Source: Prevotella sp. (GTDB taxonomy: Bacteria; Bacteroidota; Bacteroidia; Bacteroidales; Bacteroidaceae). From it: a stretch of DNA of 13,078 bases. The position numbers and the translations under genes were made by a program. The notes beneath the pieces are model-generated. The model was not told the DNA's origin. It saw nothing but the letters and a program-made list of their open reading frames with translations, and ran no database searches. This document shows, in pieces, positions 1 to 5,968 of the stretch (the first letter of the stretch is position 1; each line of letters opens with the position of its first letter). The DNA is taken from contig JAJPZE010000064.1 in NCBI GenBank assembly GCA_021204565.1, positions 1 through 13,078 of the forward strand, read 5' to 3'.

Positions 1-84
1 GCCGCGGGGGAGAATTGGAAGATGAACTGCGAATTATAATCGTTTGCCTGCACCGACGGGTTAGATACCTTGACGCACTGCCCG
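1..84 (-). pseudogene. Partial fragment, carbohydrate-binding-module-like secreted protein
   Basis: In the frame read from about 84 down to 1 the minus strand gives GGQCVKVSNPSVQANDYNSQ followed by FIFQF. This is unlike SusC and resembles the start of a jelly-roll carbohydrate-binding domain (CBM4/CBM22-type or a similar surface glycan-binding domain), where a 'G.C.KV.NP....DY.SQF' strand motif is common. There is no start codon of its own: the frame emerges directly from the SusC fragment to its right, and the window ends before a stop. In tandem susCD xylan loci the genes after the second susD encode a surface glycan-binding protein and a GH10 xylanase carrying CBM4 modules, so either would fit here. 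Only about 28 residues are visible, so the assignment is tentative. Confidence 0.35.
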
Positions 85-376
85 CCGTCTCTTTCGTCGC
101 CTCCGTCCATCTGTTCAACACCACCTCGGAATACTTACGGTCGCCATATACCCGGTAATATTCGCTGTTCTTCACGCCCGTGCCGCCGAAGTATCCCGTG
201 CCGAGAGCGAAGAGAGTAAAGTCTTTCCATTTCACGGTAAGGTTAACACCGAGCGTGAACGGGGCGCCTGACCAACCGTAGCGTTTGCCGAGATAAACGA
301 CATCATCGGAATTGATTACACCATCGCCGTTCCGGTCAATATACTTCAAGTCGCCGGGCTGTACCTCACCGAACTC
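85..376 (-). pseudogene. C-terminal barrel fragment of a second SusC-like receptor
   Basis: The minus strand reads EFGEVQPGDLKYIDRNGDG, then VINSDDVVYLGK, and ends with VVLNRWTEATKE. 'PGDLKYxDxNGDGxIxxDD' and 'RWTEA' are hallmark C-terminal motifs of SusC/RagA TonB-dependent outer-membrane receptors, normally within the last 150-200 residues. The fragment starts in a different frame from the SusC piece at 377-888, with no start codon, and it loses SusC identity near 85 before the usual final strands and terminal aromatic residue. It probably belongs to the same second SusC as 377-888, with several hundred residues of mid-barrel missing between them. It cannot encode a working receptor as it stands. 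Confidence 0.75.
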
Positions 377-888
377 GGAAGTCGCCCGTAGCGGAACGGC
401 TGTCGTGGAATGTTGCGCTTGCATCGGCGAACGCGCTAACGTAGCGGCTCACCTCCATGTCAATATTTCCTCTGACGGACAACCGCGTCGTATGGTCCTT
501 GCTTGCATCGCCATATTTAAGGAGCGGCGTGGTGTTATAAAGATTGACGTTCGTATGGAACCGCGCTTTCTCCGTGCCGCCGGAAATCTCCGCCGTTACG
601 TCGCTGCGGTTGTATGTCTTCCGCAGATAATCCGGCGAATGGAGGTCGGCATTAGGATAGCGGTAGGGATTTGTACCCGGCGCGTAATTGTAAATCTGCT
701 CGGATGTATATGCGGGGTCGGACCCGTCGTTGGCGCGCGCCTCGTTGTAAAGCGTCATATACTCCGCGCTTCCGGGATACTTGGGACAGCTTATCGGTAC
801 ATAGAAACCCGTCGTGCCCGATACGTCTATATTTGTTTTGCCCGCCTTGCCGCGTTTCGTGGTGATATATATTACGCCCTTCGCCGCC
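377..888 (-). pseudogene. Plug-to-barrel fragment of a second SusC-like receptor
   Basis: Starting near 888 the minus strand reads AKGVIYITTKRGKAGKTN, the conserved end of the SusC plug domain (compare ANGVILITTKRG in the first SusC). It continues through YMTLYNEARANDG, YAPGTNPYRYPNAD and TAEISGGTEKARFHTNVNLY, typical of the early barrel of SusC/RagA receptors. The reading is open to a TGA at 366-368, just past the loss of SusC similarity at about 377. Missing are the signal peptide, carboxypeptidase-like domain, TonB box and most of the plug. It is not a duplicate of the first SusC: the residues differ clearly, so it derives from a distinct paralogue. The frame differs by one from the SusD fragment upstream. 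Confidence 0.8.
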
Positions 889-3800
889 CGACAGGTCGCT
901 TTCTTTCATCTTGCGGTAAGCCGCTACATCCCCCGCTCCGGCACGCTCGCGGATAACATTCACCGCGTCTAACGCCGAACGGGAATAACCGGAAGCCTTG
1001 CCCGAAGGCGACCGATAACCTTCCGCCGCCGCCCCGGCGTACATCAGATATACATCAGCCAAACGCATCCAAGGCACTTGGATATTCAGCTTGTCCGACC
1101 AATCGCGCAAGCCCTCGTCGCAGACATTCGCTTCAAGCGGAGTATACTTGCGGAGCAGATAACCCGTGCGGCTGCAACTGATAATATCGCGATAATTGCC
1201 GTCGGTGTAGAGGTTTGCATACTGTATCTCCGCTTTGCGGTCAACGCCGAACGAACCGCTGTACGTATTCTGCGGTGTAGCCGAATATCCGTAAGGAATG
1301 CTGTCGTAGTTGTCGATTATACCGTCGCCGTTATAATCGATGATGTAATATCCGCCGGGTATCTTCTGGTCGTCGTTGGTCTCGAATTCCGTTGAGGCGT
1401 AAAGCTGGTCCATTGTGTTATAGAACCCGGAGTCGACATACGTGTATGCCTGGTTAATCGGTTTACCCGCCGACTTCTGATAATCGGGCAACAGCTCGCC
1501 GTCGTCGGCATACACCACTTTCGTTATTGCATGCGTCATATTCAAGTCCGCCCAGATACGCACGCCGCTTCTCTGGAACACCTTGTTGAACCGTAACTCC
1601 AATTCATATCCCCGCGTGCGTGTCTTGCCTAAATTGGCGTAAGGAGCAGAGAGCGTGCCGCCGAAGTACGATGGTATGGCGCGGTCGCTACCGGAGATAA
1701 GAATGTCGGAGCGGTAGTCACGGAACACGTCGACACTGCCGGCAAACATACCGCCGAGGAAAGAATAATCAAGACCGAAGTTGAGCTTGCGCACCGTCTC
1801 CCAATGCACATCCTCATTACCTACCGTCGTCTCCCTGTACCAATAATACGGGCTGGCGGTCTGATACAGTCCGGTGTAGATACTGCTTCCCTCATCGTAT
1901 GCCCATTGCGTCATATAGAGCCAACGCTGGCTACTGTCGAATTCGTCGCCCAACGAGTCGTTACCAATCTCGCCATATGAGGCGCGTATCTTCAACATAT
2001 CGAGCCATTTCTTGGAGAAGCCCATAAACTTCTCTTCGGTTATCATATACCCCAGACCGCCGGAGTTGAAGAACGCGAACCGGTATTTGCTTGCGAACTT
2101 ATCGCTCCCGTTATACGCTCCGTTGTACTCCGCAAAGTATTTGTTCTTATAGTTATATGTTGCGCGGAATGCCCAGTCCTCGCGTCTGACGGGGACGATA
2201 CTGCCCCGCGTCCGTTCCTTGCGGGAGAAGAGTCCCATCCCCGTAACCGTATGATCGCCGAATGTGCGGGCGTAATCCACCTGCACGGAATAATACAAGT
2301 GCCGTTCGGTATAATTGTTATCCACCGAGCCGCCGCTCGTTACCCAATTGATCGACGGCGACCAGTCGAACCCGTAGTCGCCCGTACTGCTCTCATACGA
2401 GACGGAGCCGTCGTTGGAAATAAACTTCCTCTGATATGTATCGTCAAGCGCGCTCACGCCCCGCCCCGTCTCATAAAAGACGTTATCCCAAGAGACGGAA
2501 GCTTTCGCTTTAAGTCCTTTCGTAATAAAACTGAAGTCCTGCTCGAGCGTAAAGTCAGTATTGAGCCGCGTGGTTGTTTGTATATCCTTGCCCGATGTCG
2601 CCATCATATACACCGAGTTGGTGGATGTGTTTATCGGGTCGTATCCGAACGTGCCGTCGGAATAGATAGGCACCATTGCCGACGGGGAAGTGTTATACGC
2701 CGCGTCCCAGAGATAGTTCTCCGCGCTGTAGCTGCTCGGGCTGTGCTTCACGCCGTACGAGCCGGCGAGGTTGACGGAGAACTTCGTTGTCGGCGTGAGT
2801 TGGAAGTCAAGGTTGGAACGCATATTGACGCGGTTATAACTGAAGTCGGTTGAATACCCGTGTCCGTTGTCATACGTCTTGAACATATCGCCCTCGTGTT
2901 GGTAATCTATCGAGGCGTAATACTTCACGAACCGCGTTCCGCCGCTGACGTTGACATAAACGTTCTCCGACGTTGCGGCGTTCTTGAAGAGCCAGTCGTC
3001 CCAATCGGTGTTCGGGTATTGTTCGCTCTCCTCCACGCTTGCCGGGTAACGGTATTTATTAAGTATAGCCTGCGGCATATAGTCGACCCACGCATCGGGA
3101 TAGAGACCCATCTCGTTTACTATCGCTTCGTTACGCAGTTTATACGTATCATACGAGTCGTATTTGGTCGGCAGTTTCGATACGGTCTTCAACGCGATGC
3201 TCGCTCCGCCGTTGACCGTCGCCTTGCCCTCGTTGCCGCGTTTGGTTGTAATAAGTATTACGCCGTTGGCGCCTTTTACGCCGTACACTGCCGTGGCGGA
3301 TGCGTCTTTTAATACGGAGATTGACTCGACCGAATTAATATCCACCGAGCTTATCGACCGCTCTATGCCGTCGACAAGGATTAGCGGGGCACTGTCGTTC
3401 CAAGTACCCACGCCGCGGATAACAATGTTCGGATCTTCCTCGCCCGGCATACCGGTTGAAGACGTGGTGATAACGCCCGGCAGATTACCCGTGAGTGCCG
3501 AACCCAGGTCGGACACACCGCCCGTACGTTGCAACACTTTGCCGTTCGTTTGAGTGATTGCCCCGACCACGCTCGCTTTCTTCTGCTGACCGTATCCGAC
3601 AACCACCATCTCGTCTAAGAGCTGGGAGTCATCCTCAAGGGTGATGTTCAGATGATTGTGTGAAGCTTTCACCTCCTGTGATTTCATTCCGATGAACGAA
3701 ACAACGAGTATCGTCTTCTCGCCTGGCACGGATAGTGTGAAGTTGCCGTCAATATCCGTTACCGTACCCACAGAACGGTCGTCTTTCATTACAACCGATG

Positions 3801-3945
3801 CGCCGATAATACTCTCGCCGTTAGCATCGGAAACCGTACCCTTTACCGTCAGCTTCTGTTGCGCCGCCGCCGTCAGACTGCCGGCGAGCAACAACAACAA
3901 AACCAGACATAGGGAAAGAACTGGTCTCTGGTTTACATCTTTCAT
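652..3945 (-). CDS. SusC-like TonB-dependent receptor, 3'-truncated and fused to SusD
   Basis: An outer-membrane TonB-dependent transporter for oligosaccharide import with a SusD partner. I start it at ATG 3945, giving a clean signal peptide (MKDVNQRPVLSLCLVLLLLL, then AGSLTAAAQ); the frame is open back to a GTG at 4002, but that adds a hydrophilic leader. Residues about 31-105 are the carboxypeptidase-regulatory-like domain, 111-119 the TonB-box region (DEMVVVGYG), and about 120-240 the plug, ending ANGVILITTKRG. The barrel continues to GYSATPQNTYSGSFGVD at about residue 901. There, near 1242, receptor identity stops, roughly 100-150 residues before a normal end. The frame runs on through a SusD piece and then an out-of-frame stretch to a stop at 652, giving a 1097-residue reading unlikely to be a real product. 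It begins 53 bases after the GH43 stop, so it is co-transcribed with that gene. Confidence 0.85.
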   Translation of the reverse strand: MKDVNQRPVLSLCLVLLLLLAGSLTAAAQQKLTVKGTVSDANGESIIGASVVMKDDRSVGTVTDIDGNFTLSVPGEKTILVVSFIGMKSQEVKASHNHLNITLEDDSQLLDEMVVVGYGQQKKASVVGAITQTNGKVLQRTGGVSDLGSALTGNLPGVITTSSTGMPGEEDPNIVIRGVGTWNDSAPLILVDGIERSISSVDINSVESISVLKDASATAVYGVKGANGVILITTKRGNEGKATVNGGASIALKTVSKLPTKYDSYDTYKLRNEAIVNEMGLYPDAWVDYMPQAILNKYRYPASVEESEQYPNTDWDDWLFKNAATSENVYVNVSGGTRFVKYYASIDYQHEGDMFKTYDNGHGYSTDFSYNRVNMRSNLDFQLTPTTKFSVNLAGSYGVKHSPSSYSAENYLWDAAYNTSPSAMVPIYSDGTFGYDPINTSTNSVYMMATSGKDIQTTTRLNTDFTLEQDFSFITKGLKAKASVSWDNVFYETGRGVSALDDTYQRKFISNDGSVSYESSTGDYGFDWSPSINWVTSGGSVDNNYTERHLYYSVQVDYARTFGDHTVTGMGLFSRKERTRGSIVPVRREDWAFRATYNYKNKYFAEYNGAYNGSDKFASKYRFAFFNSGGLGYMITEEKFMGFSKKWLDMLKIRASYGEIGNDSLGDEFDSSQRWLYMTQWAYDEGSSIYTGLYQTASPYYWYRETTVGNEDVHWETVRKLNFGLDYSFLGGMFAGSVDVFRDYRSDILISGSDRAIPSYFGGTLSAPYANLGKTRTRGYELELRFNKVFQRSGVRIWADLNMTHAITKVVYADDGELLPDYQKSAGKPINQAYTYVDSGFYNTMDQLYASTEFETNDDQKIPGGYYIIDYNGDGIIDNYDSIPYGYSATPQNTYSGSFGVDRKAEIQYANLYTDGNYRDIISCSRTGYLLRKYTPLEANVCDEGLRDWSDKLNIQVPWMRLADVYLMYAGAAAEGYRSPSGKASGYSRSALDAVNVIRERAGAGDVAAYRKMKESDLSGGEGRNIYHHETRQGGQNKYRRIGHDGFLCTDKLSQVSRKRGVYDALQRGARQRRVRPRIYIRADLQLRAGYKSLPLS
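889..1241 (-). pseudogene. C-terminal fragment of a SusD/RagB-like lipoprotein, fused to SusC
   Basis: About 118 residues, in the same frame as the SusC to its right, read NLYTDGNYRD, TGYLLRKYTPLEANVCD, VPWMRLADVYLMYAGAA and ALDAVNVIRERAGAGDVAA. The 'xMRLADVYLMYAEA' and 'AVNxVRxRAG' motifs are diagnostic of the C-terminal half of SusD/RagB surface glycan-binding lipoproteins. Absent are the lipoprotein signal peptide, the TPR-containing N-terminal region (roughly 400 residues in the family) and the last part of the protein. A SusD normally follows its SusC as a separate gene. Here the 3' end of susC, the intergenic gap and the 5' part of susD are all gone, and the join happens to stay in frame. 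Deletion or mis-assembly are both possible. Confidence 0.8.
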
Positions 3946-3998
3946 ATTGGATTGATTAGATTGTTCTGTCAGGCTTAAAGCTGCCTGTGATTTATAAT

Positions 3999-5681
3999 TC
4001 ACTTCTTTGCATACATCCCCACAAGCGTCCCCGTGAAGCCGCCGGCGAGGGCGGTGGACAGGTAACGCGCGTCGACATCATCTTTCAACAGCGTCCAATT
4101 ATCGCCGTCCGACGAATAAGAAAAGGCGAACGCGAGCCCTGAAGAGGTTATCTTCATGTATACATCGCCCGCACTCTCAGGCGCGACATGTACGGCAAGA
4201 ACGCTTTCCCCGTCGTCGCCTATACGCCGCAAGGTTATTTCTTTATCACCTCCGGCGGATAACTCCAACGCCATGAAGTACTGGTGCGTCTCGTCCTTAA
4301 ACAGCAACAGTCCCGCCGACTCGCCCTTGAATTGCGGGTTGAAATGCATACGTGTTGAGCATTCGAATACATGGTGCTGAAGTCTGCGCCCTATGAAAGC
4401 GGGTGTAAGCTCTTCCGTGGTTGATACGTCTGACGGATATAGAGCAAGCTGCCCGGCGTAATCGGCAAGGGAATATAGACCTGTCGCGGGCGAACGCAAG
4501 GTCAGCCATTCCGCCCCTAACGCCGGATTGTCAAACTCATCCGTCCAATCGAAATTGCCGAACGTTACATTGTCGCCGCGTGTAACGCCCTCACGGCTTA
4601 ATACTAAAGGAACGAGATCGTCTCCCTGCGTCATATACGGGAAACCGTCGTCGCTCCATTTGACGGGCATAAGGAATGTTTCGCGCCCGAGATTCTCAAA
4701 GTCGTTATTCAGCGGGCGGCAACCTAAGAACACCGCCCACCAGTCGCCCTCAAGCGTCTGAACCAAATCCGCATGCCCGGCGCAAGTAACGGGATTGTCG
4801 CGGCGGGAGAGCGTACGCTGCGTCAAAATCGGGTTATGCTCCCAGGGGACAAACTCTCCGAAAGGCGAATCGGACTTAAACACCACCTCCGAATGCCGGC
4901 CTCCGGTTCCCCCTTCGGCCGACATAAGGAAGTAGCTGCCTCTAATCTTATACATGTGCGGACCTTCAATCCATATCGGGTTGTCGGCGGGCACTACACC
5001 TTTATTAACTAAAATCCGTTCTTCACCTATCGTCTTATCGGCCGCCGTGTCAAACTCGCGTATGCGGATTGTACGGTGCCCGCTGTATTCCGGTTTATAA
5101 TCCGGAGCATCATCGTTATTAATAATGTACGCATGACCGTCGTCATCAAAGAAGAAGGACGGGTCGATACCTTTCACCTCCGGCAGACGTATCGGATCCG
5201 ACCAAGAGCCGAACGGGTCTTCCGTCTTGACGAAGAAAGTACCCCAACCGACATTCGTCGTAATCATATAATACGTCCCGTTCGCCGGATTATACGATAT
5301 CGCTGGGGCGAAGATACCGCCGCTAACGCCCTGACCCTGCATATTAACCAACTGCGAGGGACGGCTCAGCACGTGCCCTATTAGTTTCCAATTCACCAAG
5401 TCGCGGCTGTGAAATATCGGCACGCCAGGGAAATAAACGAACGTGGATGTAACGAGGAAGTAATCGCCTTTGCCGTTTGTGCATATGCTCGGATCGGAAT
5501 ACCAGCCGGGAAGAATGGGATTGTAAAACGCGCTCTCGTCGGGCAATGGATTCGAATTGTAATAACCGTCACATCCCTTGTACGTGAAGTAATCGAACAA
5601 CGCCACGCTGTCCTGCGCCGCCACATCCCCGGATATACAGACCGCTGCAAACACAATGAAGATACTCTGACGGACACTCAT
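3999..5681 (-). CDS. GH43 family glycosidase (beta-xylosidase/arabinofuranosidase type)
   Basis: A secreted or periplasmic family 43 glycoside hydrolase, 560 residues, apparently complete. A signal peptide occupies about 1-22 (MSVRQSIFIVFAAVCISGDV, then AA). The five-bladed propeller spans about 54-370 and shows the expected inverting catalytic set: base Asp63 in GWYSDPS, pKa-modulating Asp173 in KGIDPSFFFDDDG, and acid Glu239 in IWIEGPHMYK. His303 in CAGHADLV fits the conserved central histidine. VPIFHSRDLVNWKLIGHVL followed by RPSQL is typical of the GH43 group containing beta-xylosidases and xylan-active arabinofuranosidases (subfamily 12-like from memory). Residues about 378-560 form a C-terminal concanavalin-A-like beta-sandwich of the GH43_C2 type. 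It is the first gene after its promoter and lies directly upstream of susC. Family is clear; exact substrate is inferred. Confidence 0.92.
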   Translation of the reverse strand: MSVRQSIFIVFAAVCISGDVAAQDSVALFDYFTYKGCDGYYNSNPLPDESAFYNPILPGWYSDPSICTNGKGDYFLVTSTFVYFPGVPIFHSRDLVNWKLIGHVLSRPSQLVNMQGQGVSGGIFAPAISYNPANGTYYMITTNVGWGTFFVKTEDPFGSWSDPIRLPEVKGIDPSFFFDDDGHAYIINNDDAPDYKPEYSGHRTIRIREFDTAADKTIGEERILVNKGVVPADNPIWIEGPHMYKIRGSYFLMSAEGGTGGRHSEVVFKSDSPFGEFVPWEHNPILTQRTLSRRDNPVTCAGHADLVQTLEGDWWAVFLGCRPLNNDFENLGRETFLMPVKWSDDGFPYMTQGDDLVPLVLSREGVTRGDNVTFGNFDWTDEFDNPALGAEWLTLRSPATGLYSLADYAGQLALYPSDVSTTEELTPAFIGRRLQHHVFECSTRMHFNPQFKGESAGLLLFKDETHQYFMALELSAGGDKEITLRRIGDDGESVLAVHVAPESAGDVYMKITSSGLAFAFSYSSDGDNWTLLKDDVDARYLSTALAGGFTGTLVGMYAKK

Positions 5682-5729
5682 TACGAATTTTGTTTGATTT
5701 AAGTTATTGTTATTAAAAATTTACGAAAG

Positions 5730-5761
5730 CAAAAGTAAATACGCTGATACGCACGTACAAG
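5730..5761 (-). promoter_or_regulatory. Promoter of the GH43-susC operon
   Basis: On the minus strand, TACTTTTG (5737-5730) matches the Bacteroidetes -7 consensus TAnnTTTG. CTTG (5761-5758), a one-base variant of the -33 TTTG, lies 20 bp upstream, the usual spacing. Transcription would start near 5724 and leave a leader of roughly 43 nt, A/T-rich and without a Shine-Dalgarno sequence, as is normal in this phylum. The weakened -33 box suits an activator-dependent promoter, consistent with the candidate operator just upstream. Confidence 0.65.
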
Positions 5762-5778
5762 AAATAATGTATTAGCGA

Positions 5779-5840
5779 TTTGCCCGTATGTTACATCAGA
5801 CGAGCCGGAATGTAACAGGTGTTTTGCCGTATGTTACATC
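5779..5840. promoter_or_regulatory. Candidate HTCS operator: three GTTACAT half-sites
   Basis: Two near-identical direct repeats occur on the plus strand: TTTGCCCGTATGTTACATC at 5779-5797 and TTTGCCGTATGTTACATC at 5823-5840, sharing an exact 12-base core GTATGTTACATC with starts 43 bp apart. Between them lies an inverted half-site, ATGTAAC at 5810-5816. Centres of the three half-sites are 20 and 23 bp apart, about two helical turns each, so all could face one side of the DNA. The array begins 18 bp upstream of the -33 element of the GH43-susC promoter, where AraC-type activators bind. The HTCS encoded two genes away is the obvious candidate ligand; that link is inference. Confidence 0.6.
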
Positions 5841-5877
5841 TGCGCGCGTAATCTATTGAAAATCAGTCATGGCGCTC

Positions 5878-5936
5878 GGCGTACAGTTTAATCGATTGCA
5901 CAAACTATACTGCGTCTGCCTGAAGAAATGTACGCC
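5878..5936 (-). other. Overlapping inverted repeats after the GH43 stop at 5969
   Basis: The 287-base gap 5682-5968 contains no gene. Apart from the promoter and operator, its right part holds two dyads that share bases. GTACAGTTT (5881-5889) pairs with AAACTATAC (5902-5910) across a 12-nt loop (9 bp with one G-U in minus-strand RNA). GGCGTACA (5878-5885) is the perfect complement of TGTACGCC (5929-5936) across 43 nt. The two pairings are mutually exclusive. They lie in the 3' untranslated region of the HTCS-GH43 transcript, with no T-tract, so this is not a standard intrinsic terminator. It could be a weak transcript-end or processing structure, or chance. Confidence 0.3.
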
Positions 5937-5968
5937 CTGCCCGCCGTAGACGCTGTCAAATCCGGGCT

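Noticed and set aside
312..956. Plus-strand open frame of 214 residues
   Set aside because: It is antisense to clear SusC and SusD coding fragments, has an Arg-rich composition typical of a shadow frame and no recognisable motif.
652..4002. Single 1116-residue protein from GTG 4002
   Set aside because: The first 19 residues are hydrophilic and a proper signal peptide begins at ATG 3945. The C-terminal third switches from SusC to SusD and then to an out-of-frame stretch, so it is not one natural protein.
1..4002. Invertible susCD shufflon explaining the mosaic
   Set aside because: All fragments are in the same orientation, no inverted repeats are seen at the joins and no recombinase gene is present.
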